Shown here piece by piece: positions 7,950-15,103 of a DNA stretch of 17,086 nucleotides. The stretch covers positions 1 to 17,086 of the forward strand of contig VAYK01000057.1 of assembly GCA_005884985.1 (NCBI GenBank), read 5' to 3'. A program made the translations under genes and the position numbers. Below the pieces are notes generated by a model that saw only the letters and a list, made by a program, of their open reading frames with translations, had not been told where the DNA came from and did not search any database. This DNA is from Actinomycetota bacterium (GTDB lineage: Bacteria > Actinomycetota > Thermoleophilia > Solirubrobacterales > 70-9). How positions within the stretch are numbered: the stretch's first letter is position 1; each line of letters begins with the position of its first letter.

Positions 7950-9377
7950 GTGGGCCAAGCGCGAACCGTCGACGTGTCCGCCGGGCGCCGCGCAGCCTAC
8001 GAGGTTCTCCGCCGCGTCTTCGAGCATGACGCCTGGGCCGACCGCGCCTTCCCGGCGGCCGCCACGCGCCATGGTCTCGATGCTCGCGAACGGTCCCAGG
8101 CGCAGTGGCTGGCCTACGGCGCTGTCCAGCGACGTGGCACGGCCGACCATCTGATCGGACTGCTCGCCGCCCGCCCCACCGACCAGCTCGACGCGCCGGT
8201 GTTGGCGGCCCTGCGACTTGGCATGTTCGAGCTGCTCCAATCCAGCGCGACACCCGACCACGCTGCCGTCGATCAGGCCGTCGAGCTGGCGAAGGCAGGC
8301 GTCGCGCGGGAGCGCTCTCCAGGCAGGCGGCGTGCCGATGCTGCGGCGGGACTCGTGAACGCGGTCCTGCGACGGGCGGCGCACGAGCGGACGGCGCTGG
8401 TGGCCGGGATGGATGACTCCACGCCGGCAGGGGCTGCGGTTCTGCACTCGTATCCCGAGTGGCTCGCCAGGATGTGGTGGCAGGAGCTCGGTCCCGCCGA
8501 CGCCCGCGCAGTGATGGCCGCGATGAATCAGCCCGCGGAGACCGCGCTGCGAGTGAACACGATCAGGGCCGACCCGGACTCGATCCTGGGTGAGCTCCGG
8601 GCCGCCGGAGACGAGGTCGAGCGACCCAACGCCGCGGCGCCGCTGGCGTCGCCGGAGTCGCTGGTCCTGCACGGGCGGCTCGGAGCGCTCGCGCGCCGGC
8701 GACTCGAGGACGGCGCCCTCGTCGCGCAGGCGCGCGGCTCGCAGGCGGTGGTGGCGCTGCTCGATCCGAAGCCCGGCGAGCGCGTGCTCGACCTCTGCGC
8801 GGCGCCCGGCATCAAGACGACTGCGATCGGCGCGCGAATGCGAAACGAGGGCGAAGTCGTCGCGGTGGAGCTCGATCCCGGGCGGGCCCGCCAATTGCGC
8901 GAGCTTTGTGAGCGGCTCGGTGTCGTCTGCGTCCGGGTGGTCGAAGCGGACGCTGCAAGCGCCGACCTCGGCGGCGGCTACGATCGGATCCTCGTGGATC
9001 CCCCCTGCTCCGATCTCGGTGCGCTCGGCTCCAGGCCCGATGCAAGGTGGCGAAAGTCGCCCGAGCTGATCGAGCGCCTGGCTGGGGTACAGGAGGCCAT
9101 CCTGGCCGGCGCGACCGGCGCCCTGCGGCCCGGCGGCATGCTCGTCTACGCGACCTGCACGATCTCCGTGCGCGAGAACGAGGAGCGCGTCGCGGCGCTT
9201 CTCGAACGCGATCGCGCGGTGCGGGCCGATGACCTCGGCCGCGCCTACCCCGAGCTCGCCGCTCGCCGCCAGCCCCGCTTCCTGCAGACGCGGCCTGACC
9301 GCGACCGCACTGACGGGTTCTTCATCGCCCGGCTGCGCCGCGAGGCGGCCGAGCCCGGCGCGCCAGGGGGGCGCTGA
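7950..9377 (+). CDS. rsmB: 16S rRNA m5C967 methyltransferase RsmB (Sun/NOL1 family)
   Basis: RsmB methylates C5 of cytosine 967 in 16S rRNA using SAM. The 475-residue product has an N-terminal NusB-like helical domain (AAYEVLRRVFE to GLVNAVLRRAA, residues 1-145) and a Rossmann methyltransferase domain. The SAM motif is LDLCAAPGIKTT; the motif IV cysteine is in ILVDPPCSDLG and the nucleophile in VYATCTISVRENEE. GTG 7950 is chosen because GAGGGA at 7937-7942 lies 7 nt upstream; GTG 7944, overlapping the fmt stop as GTGA, is the alternative. Because fmt is frameshifted, its first part is in frame with rsmB and one unbroken frame of 762 codons covers both (7089-9377). That fusion is best seen as a by-product of the fmt lesion. 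The family glycine after APG is Ile here. Confidence 0.93.
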   Translation: MGQARTVDVSAGRRAAYEVLRRVFEHDAWADRAFPAAATRHGLDARERSQAQWLAYGAVQRRGTADHLIGLLAARPTDQLDAPVLAALRLGMFELLQSSATPDHAAVDQAVELAKAGVARERSPGRRRADAAAGLVNAVLRRAAHERTALVAGMDDSTPAGAAVLHSYPEWLARMWWQELGPADARAVMAAMNQPAETALRVNTIRADPDSILGELRAAGDEVERPNAAAPLASPESLVLHGRLGALARRRLEDGALVAQARGSQAVVALLDPKPGERVLDLCAAPGIKTTAIGARMRNEGEVVAVELDPGRARQLRELCERLGVVCVRVVEADAASADLGGGYDRILVDPPCSDLGALGSRPDARWRKSPELIERLAGVQEAILAGATGALRPGGMLVYATCTISVRENEERVAALLERDRAVRADDLGRAYPELAARRQPRFLQTRPDRDRTDGFFIARLRREAAEPGAPGGR

Positions 9378-9381
9378 GCCC

Positions 9382-9618
9382 GTGGCCTCGGAAGGGGGAG
9401 GAGCTACGCTTCAGCGCCCGATTTGCCCGGGTTGCGGTGAGCCGTGGCTGCGCCCGACTCAGCTGCCCGGCCGCTTTCGCTGCGTCTACTGCCTGCGGCG
9501 CTATGAGCTGGTCTCGCACTGCCCGAACTGCGGCGAGCACCAGACGATCGTCCGCATGAGCGCCTCCGAGGACATGCTCTGCCAGCATTGCGGCGACTCG
9601 ATGCTGAGGCCGATCTAG
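9382..9618 (+). CDS. Small double zinc-ribbon protein
   Basis: This encodes 78 residues from GTG 9382, five bases after the rsmB stop; the frame extends upstream only inside rsmB, and the G-rich run at 9364-9370 is a distant, weak binding site. The protein is little more than two zinc ribbons: CPGCGEPW then CVYC, and CPNCGEHQ then CQHCGDS, giving four CxxC pairs. The pattern resembles the small YfgJ-type zinc-ribbon proteins (DUF1407), but this is a resemblance of spacing only. The function is unknown; a nucleic-acid or protein-binding role is a guess. It sits tightly between rsmB and rpe, its TAG directly abutting the rpe ATG, so it is translated with them. Confidence 0.8.
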   Translation: MASEGGGATLQRPICPGCGEPWLRPTQLPGRFRCVYCLRRYELVSHCPNCGEHQTIVRMSASEDMLCQHCGDSMLRPI

Positions 9619-10329
9619 ATGGAGGCCGCGATCGACACCTCCCCGACAGCCTCGCCCCGCGAGCTGTTCGCGACCCGGCGAGTCGCGCCGTCGATCCTCT
9701 CCGCCGACTTCTCGAAGCTCGGTGCCCAGATCGCCGACGTGATGGCCGCCGGTGCGCGGCTGATCCACGTCGACGTCATGGACGGCCACTTCGTCCCGCC
9801 GATCACGATCGGGCCCCTGGTCGCGGGCTCGATCGCCGACCAGGTCCACCAGGCCGGCGGCGCGCTCGACGTCCACCTGATGATCGAGCGCCCGGCCGAT
9901 CAGGTCGCCGAGTTCGCGCGGGCAGGCGCCGATTGCATCACGTTCCACTTCGAGGCCGACGCTCACGCTCATCGCACGCTGGGCGCGATCCGCGAGGCCG
10001 GTTGCCTCGCCGGCCTGGCCCTCAATCCGGGGACGCCCGCCGAGTCGGTCACCGAGCTGACCGGGTCCGCGGACGTGGTCCTCTGCATGTCCGTCAACCC
10101 GGGCTGGGGCGGGCAGGCCTTCATCGCCTCCTCTCCCGACAAGGTCTCCAGATTGCGCCGCCTGGCGCCGGGCGCGAGGATCGAGGTGGACGGCGGGGTG
10201 GACGCGGAAACGGTCGGCAGCGTGGCCCAGGTGGGAGCGAGCCTGTTCGTCGCCGGATCGGCGGTGTTCGGCGATCCGCAGCCGGCCCAGGCCTACCGGC
10301 GGATCGCCGCGGCCGCCGGAGCCGAGTAG
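9619..10329 (+). CDS. rpe: Ribulose-phosphate 3-epimerase
   Basis: Rpe interconverts ribulose 5-phosphate and xylulose 5-phosphate in the pentose phosphate pathway. The 236-residue TIM-barrel protein shows SILSADFSKLG, then LIHVDVMDGHFVPP (metal-ligand His and catalytic Asp), LDVHLMIERP (His ligand), VLCMSVNPGWGGQAFI, IEVDGGVDAET (second catalytic Asp) and the phosphate-binding VAGSAVFG. All four expected metal/catalytic positions are kept. About 20 residues precede the usual start (RRVAPSILSADF). ATG 9619 directly follows the stop of the zinc-ribbon gene. It ends the def-to-rpe series. Confidence 0.96.
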   Translation: MEAAIDTSPTASPRELFATRRVAPSILSADFSKLGAQIADVMAAGARLIHVDVMDGHFVPPITIGPLVAGSIADQVHQAGGALDVHLMIERPADQVAEFARAGADCITFHFEADAHAHRTLGAIREAGCLAGLALNPGTPAESVTELTGSADVVLCMSVNPGWGGQAFIASSPDKVSRLRRLAPGARIEVDGGVDAETVGSVAQVGASLFVAGSAVFGDPQPAQAYRRIAAAAGAE

Positions 10330-10353
10330 ACCCAGTGCAGCGCGACCGCATCC

Positions 10354-10499
10354 GCCGACGCTCGGCCGCTGCCTCCGGGCCAGACGGTGCTCGACGGCGG
10401 CGACATGCTGGTCGCGATGGGAACCGCCGGGCCATGGATCGCTTCGAGGGCCTGTTCGCCCCGCTGGGCGCCACCGCAGGCGACGGCGACGGCGCCTAG
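10354..10499 (+). pseudogene. Remnant of an RCK_C/TrkA-C domain gene, truncated and frameshifted
   Basis: The stretch between rpe and the convergent flippase gene has no intact gene, but it translates to a recognisable RCK_C (TrkA C-terminal) end in two frames. One frame gives SADARPLPPGQTVLDGGDML followed by VAMGTAG (about 10354-10431), typical of the regulatory domain of K+ channels and cation antiporter subunits. From ATG 10434 the next frame continues as MDRFEGLFAPLGATAGDGDG and stops at TAG 10497-10499. One extra G in the GGG at 10429-10431 would join the frames. Nothing recognisable precedes about 10354, so the front of the domain and any channel or Rossmann part are missing. The domain call rests on pattern recognition of about 50 residues. 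Confidence 0.55.
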
Positions 10500-11829
10500 C
10501 TCGCCTCGTCGGCGGCCGCCAGCTGCGCCTCGAGCTCTTGCGGCGAGCCGGGCTGGACGACATCCTCCGGGCGAACGCGAGGGCGGCGGTAGAGCAAGTA
10601 CAGAAGTCCCGAGAGCAGCGCGGCCGCGCCGGCGAATCCCACCTCGACGCGACGGAACTCGTCCAACACTGGCAGCACGTTCCAGCCGATGAAGGCGAGC
10701 GCGCAGCCAAGCCAGCACGCGGCGGCGCGGCGGACCTGGCCCTGTGCCAGCGCCGCCTGGTTCAGCGCCCCGGAGGAGAGGTAGAAGCCCATGCCCACGG
10801 TCACGATCTCAAGCCCGACGCGGTCGTAGCTGAACTTCTTGCCGAAGGCGAGCTGCATCAGCTGCGGACCGGCGATCAGGACGACCAGGCCCACCGCCGC
10901 CGCGAAGGCGGCAATCGCGCCGACCGTGGCCCGGATTGAGAGCCGGAAGGCCTCGGCGTCCTCTTCCTTACCGCTGGAGCGCAGTCGCGTCAGGTGCGGG
11001 AGGAGGCTCGTGGCCACCGCCTGAAAGAGGACGAGCGGGGCGCGAGCGATCATCAGCACTGCTCGCTGATCATGATCAGCAGCACGGCGGCGGCGAAGCT
11101 TCCCCCCGCCGCGAGAGTGAACTCGGATCGACGGGCTGCTGGCACGGACGGCGCCGGCGCGGCGCGGCTTCGGGCGACGGCTCGAGCCGTGGCCCGGCTT
11201 TGGGCCGCGGCTCGATGCGCGAAGGCCAGCGGGACGACCGTGAGGCTGAGCAGGGGCGCGGCGACGATCCCCAGCGCGACCGCGGTCTGGCCGCTGGCGA
11301 TCCCGACGGCGACGGCGACCGCGAACGAGACGCGGGCGGTCGACTCGGCCAGCAACAGGCCGGCGTAGAGGGCGAAGCGCCGGCTGCCGGCCAGAAAGCC
11401 GCGGGCGAAGAAGCTCACGCCGAAGGCGAGCACCGCGGTGACCAGGATCCAGTACAGGGCCTCGCTGCCTGACAGCAGCTGGTCCTGAAGGGGGTGGCGC
11501 AGAGCGAGAGCCGCCCCCCCGAAGGCGACCGCCAGGCCGAGCTGGATCGTCGCCGCGACTCGCAGCGGCTGCCCGATCGGTTGACCCCGCGCCTGGCGCT
11601 CGGCGATCGTCCGCGAGAGCAGCTGCTCGACCGGTCGAAAGAGGGTGGAGATGGTCACGAAGACCGCCGACCACAGGACGACGACCTCGCCGTAGTCGAC
11701 CTTGTCGAGGATGTGCGACGCGAGCGAGAAGTAGACGTAGGTGAGCAGGCCCGCCGAGCCGATCCCGACCGAGAGCAACCCGGCCGTCCTGCCGAAGCGC
11801 CTCGCCTCCGCCGCTACCTCGCGCGCCAT
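10496..11829 (-). pseudogene. MOP-superfamily (Wzx/MATE-like) polysaccharide flippase, frame-broken
   Basis: On the minus strand ATG 11829 opens a 258-residue frame with about seven hydrophobic helices. It ends at TGA (11055-11053) just after VLLIMISEQ. The remainder (VLMIARAPLVLFQAVATSLL, then about five more helices and a RRPRVRPEDV tail) continues in another frame to the TAG at 10498-10496. The second part could restart at ATG 11053, which overlaps the TGA as TGATG, giving 185 residues. Together the halves have the length and helix pattern of a lipid-linked oligosaccharide flippase (about 420-480 residues). Homologues as I recall them have about 25 residues (a FLNxGPLL...AAGFxFN segment) between SEQ and the RAPL-LFQ block. 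The lesion may therefore be a deletion of about 75 nt rather than one base. Substrate unknown. A linker of Ala/Arg repeats lies at about residues 205-240. Confidence 0.75.
11042..11080. repeat. Overlapping inverted repeats at the flippase frame break
   Basis: A perfect 16-bp palindrome, GCTGATCATGATCAGC, lies at 11065-11080. It overlaps a second inverted repeat with arms GCGAGC (11042-11047) and GCTCGC (11061-11066) around a 13-nt loop. The frame break (11053-11059) lies in that loop. Such a structure can promote deletion in vivo or read/assembly loss in vitro. Confidence 0.6.
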
Positions 11830-11838
11830 CGGTCGGGC

Positions 11839-11868
11839 ACCTTAAGCGCTCGGACGGAGACCACTCAA
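11839..11868 (-). promoter_or_regulatory. Promoter for the flippase gene
   Basis: On the minus strand TTGAGT (11868-11863) and TAAGGT (11844-11839) are separated by 18 nt. The -10 lies 9 nt before ATG 11829. This is a good -35/-10 pair and predicts a leader of only a few bases. Confidence 0.5.
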
Positions 11869-11906
11869 CGGCAGCGCCGGAGCGCGATGGTTGAGAGGCG
11901 TACAAT

Positions 11907-11930
11907 CTGGTTGACTGACCAGTCAATCAG
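11907..11930. promoter_or_regulatory. 24-bp palindrome, TetR-family-like operator in the flippase/ribD divergent region
   Basis: The arms CTGGTTGACTG (11907-11917) and CAGTCAATCAG (11920-11930) are inverted copies matching at 10 of 11 positions around a central AC. The inner 7 bp match perfectly. Length, symmetry and the TTGACTG core resemble TetR-family operators. It lies between the divergent starts of the flippase (11829) and ribD (11989), just after a TACAAT hexamer at 11901-11906. No regulator gene is in the window, so the binding protein is unknown. The rest of the 11830-11988 gap holds only the promoter elements listed and GC-rich sequence. Confidence 0.5.
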
Positions 11931-11973
11931 TGGGTCGCGCACCGCTGGGGCCGGGCCCGGGCGCAAGGCGGCC

Positions 11974-11979
11974 TACGAT
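11974..11979 (+). promoter_or_regulatory. -10-like element upstream of ribD
   Basis: TACGAT is 9 nt before the ribD ATG, again without a Shine-Dalgarno sequence in between. The -35 position is GC-rich and shows no consensus. A better hexamer, TACAAT at 11901-11906, is an alternative that would give a leader of about 75 nt containing the palindrome. Confidence 0.35.
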
Positions 11980-11988
11980 CAACTTCGA

Positions 11989-13131
11989 ATGCCAGCCGCC
12001 GTCACACAGCAGGATCGGGTTCACCTCCGAAGGGCGCTCGAGCTGGCCGCGGGCGGCCGCGGCCAGGTCAGCCCCAACCCGCTCGTCGGAGCCGTGCTGA
12101 CGCGCGACGGCGAGGCGATCGGCGAGGGCTTCCACTCCGAGCTCGGCGGTCAGCACGCCGAGGTGGCGGCGTTGGAGGACTGCCGCGCCCGCGGTCACGA
12201 GCCATCGGGGGCGACCCTTTACGTGACGCTCGAGCCCTGCGCCCATCAGGGGCGCCAGCCGCCGTGCACGGACGCGATCCTGGCCGCGGGGGTAACGCGC
12301 GTCGTGATCGCCTCGGAGGACCCGAGCGACAAGGCGAGTGGCCGCGGCCCCGGGATCCTGCGCGACGAGGGCGTCGAGGTGGAGCTGGCCAACGGCGAGG
12401 AGGCCACCGCCGCGCGACTCCTGAATCAGGCATTTCGAAAGCACTCCCGCACCGCTCGTCCGCTCGTCCTCCTGAAGTCGGCCCTCAGCCTCGACGGCCG
12501 TGTGGCGACCGCCGGCGGCGACTCGAGGTGGATCTCCGGCGAGGCCAGTCGCGCGCTGGTTCACCGCTGGCGGGCCGAGTGCGACGCCGTCTGCGTGGGG
12601 ATCGGCACGGCGCTCGCCGACGACCCGTTGCTGACGGCGCGTCCGGTCGACCTGTCCGCCCAGCGTGCCCCGCGCCAGCCGGCCCGTGTCGTCTTCGACT
12701 CCGAAGCGCGCCTGCCGCTGGACTCCCGGCTGGTCGGCTCGATCCGAGAGGCGCCGCTCTTGGTGATCGCCTCCCGGGCCGCGCCGGCGGAGCGGGCGGA
12801 AGCCCTGGAGGAGGCAGGGGCCAACGTGATCGTGTGCGACGGGGATCCGCCGGACAGGGTTTCCGCGGCGCTCGCCGAGCTCGGGCGGCGCGAGACCACC
12901 TCTCTGCTGCTCGAGGGCGGTCCGACCCTGGCCGGCTCCTTCCTCGACGCCGGCGAGATCGACGAGCTACGGCTGTTCATCGCCCCGATCGTGCTCGGCG
13001 GCGCCGCTGCCAGGCCACTGGCCGGCGGGGAGGGCGCGGACCTGATCGCCGACGCCACGCCCGCTCTGGCGGTGGAGTGGGAGCGCTCCGACGGGGACCT
13101 GCTGGTTCGCGCCCGCCTGCGGGAGTGGTGA
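11989..13131 (+). CDS. ribD: Bifunctional diaminohydroxyphosphoribosylaminopyrimidine deaminase / 5-amino-6-(5-phosphoribosylamino)uracil reductase
   Basis: RibD carries out the second and third steps of riboflavin synthesis from the GTP cyclohydrolase II product. The 380-residue protein has an N-terminal zinc deaminase domain (RRALELAAGGRGQVSPNPLV; zinc site HAEVAAL near residue 55 and EPCAHQGRQPPC near residues 82-92) and a C-terminal NADPH-dependent reductase domain (LLKSALSLDGRVATAGGDSR, VGIGTALADDPLLT, LLLEGGPTLAGSFLDAGEID). The length is typical. ATG 11989 fits the family start; the frame is open upstream (for example ATG 11887), but that extension is not conserved-looking and runs through the palindrome. 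It is the first gene of ribD-ribE-ribBA-ribH. Confidence 0.95.
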   Translation: MPAAVTQQDRVHLRRALELAAGGRGQVSPNPLVGAVLTRDGEAIGEGFHSELGGQHAEVAALEDCRARGHEPSGATLYVTLEPCAHQGRQPPCTDAILAAGVTRVVIASEDPSDKASGRGPGILRDEGVEVELANGEEATAARLLNQAFRKHSRTARPLVLLKSALSLDGRVATAGGDSRWISGEASRALVHRWRAECDAVCVGIGTALADDPLLTARPVDLSAQRAPRQPARVVFDSEARLPLDSRLVGSIREAPLLVIASRAAPAERAEALEEAGANVIVCDGDPPDRVSAALAELGRRETTSLLLEGGPTLAGSFLDAGEIDELRLFIAPIVLGGAAARPLAGGEGADLIADATPALAVEWERSDGDLLVRARLREW

Positions 13132-13141
13132 GGGGTCCGCC

Positions 13142-13747
13142 ATGTTCACCGGCATCGTGCGCGAGATCGGGACCGTCGAAGGGGTCGAGCGGAGCGAGGA
13201 AGGTGCCCGTCTGCGCGTCCGCGCCGGCCTCGCCGCGGATCTGACGTCGGGCGACTCCGTGTCGGTGAGCGGCGCCTGCCTGACCGTGGCCTCGACGTCG
13301 GACGGCGCCTTCGAGGCCGAGGTGATGAACCAGACGCTGTCGGTGACGACCCTCGGAGGGCTCGAGTCGGGCGGCTCCGTCAACCTCGAGCCGCCGCTGA
13401 GGGCGGGAGACCCCCTGGGCGGACACCTCGTCCAGGGACACGTGGATGGGACCGGGGAGGTGCTGGCGGTGAGCGAGGACGGGTTCGCCCGGCGGCTGCT
13501 GCTCGCGGCGCCGCCTGAGCTCGACCGCTTCATCGTCGAGCGAGGCTCGGTGACCCTCGACGGCGTCAGCCTCACTGTGGCCGGGCTGACGGAGGAAGGC
13601 TTCGAGGTCTCGCTGATCCCCGAGACGCTCGAGCGGACCACGCTTGGAGGGCTGCCCGAGGGCGGCCAGGTCAACCTCGAGGTCGACGTGATCGCCCGCT
13701 ACGCGGAGCGGCTCGTGCAAGGCTTTGGGACGGAAGGAAGGACGTAG
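13142..13747 (+). CDS. ribE: Riboflavin synthase, alpha subunit
   Basis: The enzyme dismutates two 6,7-dimethyl-8-ribityllumazine molecules to riboflavin and the pyrimidine intermediate. The 201-residue product has the two tandem lumazine-binding repeats. The first is MFTGIVREIGTVEGV with VSVSGACLTVAS and MNQTLSVTTL; the second is GHLVQGHVDGTGEV with GSVTLDGVSLTVAG and IPETLERTTL. The start MFTGIV is the invariant family N-terminus. AGGGG at 13131-13135 lies 6 nt upstream of ATG, so this gene, unlike the first genes of units, has a normal binding site. It follows ribD by 10 nt and directly abuts ribBA. Some databases call this gene ribC or ribE. Confidence 0.96.
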   Translation: MFTGIVREIGTVEGVERSEEGARLRVRAGLAADLTSGDSVSVSGACLTVASTSDGAFEAEVMNQTLSVTTLGGLESGGSVNLEPPLRAGDPLGGHLVQGHVDGTGEVLAVSEDGFARRLLLAAPPELDRFIVERGSVTLDGVSLTVAGLTEEGFEVSLIPETLERTTLGGLPEGGQVNLEVDVIARYAERLVQGFGTEGRT

Positions 13748-15103
13748 ATGGCAAAGCGCGCCACCGAAAGCTTCGAGAAGCCGGCCGACGTGGGCGCGGG
13801 CCAAAGCGCGTTCTCTTCCATCGAGGAGGCGATCGAGGACATCCGCCGGGGCCGGATGGTCGTCGTCTGCGACGACGAGAATCGCGAGAACGAGGGCGAC
13901 CTCACCCTCGCGGCCCAGTTCGCGACGCCCGAGGCGATCAACTTCATGGCCACCCACGGGCGCGGGCTGATCTGCCTCGCGCTGACGCCGGAGCGCTGCA
14001 GCGAGCTGGCGCTCGACCTGATGGCGGCCAAGAACGAGTCGGCATTCCGTACCAACTTCACGGTGTCGATCGAGGCAGCGTCAGGGGTGACCACCGGGAT
14101 CTCCGCGCACGACCGGGCCCACACCATCCAGGTCGCCATCGATCCGAACACGAAGCCCGAGGGCATCGTCCAGCCCGGGCACGTGTTCCCGCTCAAGGCC
14201 AAGGACGGCGGTGTCTTGGAGCGAGCCGGGCAGACTGAGGCGGCCGTCGATCTAACTCGTCTCGCCGGCCTGATCCCGTCCGGCGTGATCTGCGAGATCA
14301 TGAACGAGGACGGGACGATGGCCCGGGTGCCCGACCTGGTCCCGTACTGCGAGCGCCACGGGCTCCGGATGATCACGGTCGCCGACCTGATCGCCTACCG
14401 CCGACGGACGGAAAGGCTCGTCGAGCGCGTCGTCTCGACGCGCCTGCCAACCGCATTCGGTGAGTTCGCCGCAGTTGGATACCGCTCCCTGGTCGATGAA
14501 AAGCACCACCTGGCCATGGTCAAGGGGGACGTCCGCGGCAAGGACGACGTTCTGGTGCGCGTGCACTCCGAGTGCCTGACCGGTGACGTCTTCCACTCGC
14601 TGCGCTGCGATTGCGGCGAACAGCTCGAGGCGGCGCTGGCGATGATCGAGAACGAGGGCGCGGGCGTCCTGCTCTACCTCTCCCAGGAAGGGAGGGGAAT
14701 CGGATTGCTCAACAAGCTCCGCGCATACAAGCTGCAGGAGGACGGACTCGACACCGTGGACGCCAATCTGAAGCTCGGGCTCCCGGCCGACCTGCGCGAT
14801 TACGGGATCGGGGCGCAGATCCTCGTCGACCTGGGCCTGACGAGCATCCGCATCCTCACCAACAACCCGAGGAAGATCCACGGCCTGGAGGGATACGGCC
14901 TCTCGGTCGCCGATCAGGTTCCGATCCAGGCGGTCCCGAACCGGCACAACGAGGAGTATCTGCGCACCAAGCGCGAGCGCCTCGGCCACACCCTCCATCA
15001 CCAGGGCCTGCCGCTCGACGAGGAGATGATCCACGAGGAGCATCGCAACGAGATCGAGCGCGAGGCGCTCGGGGCGAAGGAGTCCGAGCCCGAGGATGGG
15101 TAG
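13748..15103 (+). CDS. ribBA: Bifunctional 3,4-dihydroxy-2-butanone-4-phosphate synthase / GTP cyclohydrolase II
   Basis: The fused enzyme supplies both branches of riboflavin synthesis: the four-carbon unit from ribulose 5-phosphate and the pyrimidine from GTP. The 451-residue product has an N-terminal DHBP synthase domain (residues ~20-220: VVCDDENRENEGDL, ATHGRGLICLALTPER, TTGISAHDRAHTI, HVFPLKAKDGGVLERAGQTE). A C-terminal GTP cyclohydrolase II domain follows (residues ~225-425: VRVHSECLTGDVFHSLRCDC with the three zinc cysteines, YLSQEGRGIGLLNKLRAY, TNNPRKIHGLEGYG). Both active sites look complete. An acidic tail follows. ATG 13748 directly follows the ribE stop; GGAAGGAAGGA at 13731-13741 provides the ribosome site. 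Its end overlaps the ribH start by 8 nt. Ribulose 5-phosphate also links it to rpe upstream. Confidence 0.97.
   Translation: MAKRATESFEKPADVGAGQSAFSSIEEAIEDIRRGRMVVVCDDENRENEGDLTLAAQFATPEAINFMATHGRGLICLALTPERCSELALDLMAAKNESAFRTNFTVSIEAASGVTTGISAHDRAHTIQVAIDPNTKPEGIVQPGHVFPLKAKDGGVLERAGQTEAAVDLTRLAGLIPSGVICEIMNEDGTMARVPDLVPYCERHGLRMITVADLIAYRRRTERLVERVVSTRLPTAFGEFAAVGYRSLVDEKHHLAMVKGDVRGKDDVLVRVHSECLTGDVFHSLRCDCGEQLEAALAMIENEGAGVLLYLSQEGRGIGLLNKLRAYKLQEDGLDTVDANLKLGLPADLRDYGIGAQILVDLGLTSIRILTNNPRKIHGLEGYGLSVADQVPIQAVPNRHNEEYLRTKRERLGHTLHHQGLPLDEEMIHEEHRNEIEREALGAKESEPEDG

Noticed and set aside
7089..9377. A genuine bifunctional Fmt-RsmB fusion enzyme
   Set aside because: The fused frame is out of frame through the last ~85 residues of Fmt, where the correct frame still encodes the conserved C-terminal domain and its own stop. 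rsmB also has its own ribosome site and start.
11040..11070. Programmed ribosomal frameshift in the flippase gene
   Set aside because: No slippery heptamer is present at the break, and the protein appears to lack a block of residues, which frameshifting would not explain.
10496..11926. A single 476-residue minus-strand protein in the frame of the flippase's second half
   Set aside because: Its first ~285 residues are Arg/Gly-rich nonsense antisense to nothing conserved; the true first half is in the neighbouring frame with clear membrane helices.
11887..11988. An upstream ATG (11887) giving RibD 34 extra residues
   Set aside because: The extension does not look like RibD, contains the palindrome, and the family start fits ATG 11989 with its own -10-like hexamer.
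11830..11988. FMN riboswitch upstream of ribD
   Set aside because: None of the conserved RFN-element blocks is recognisable, and the interval is short for the full structure plus an expression platform.
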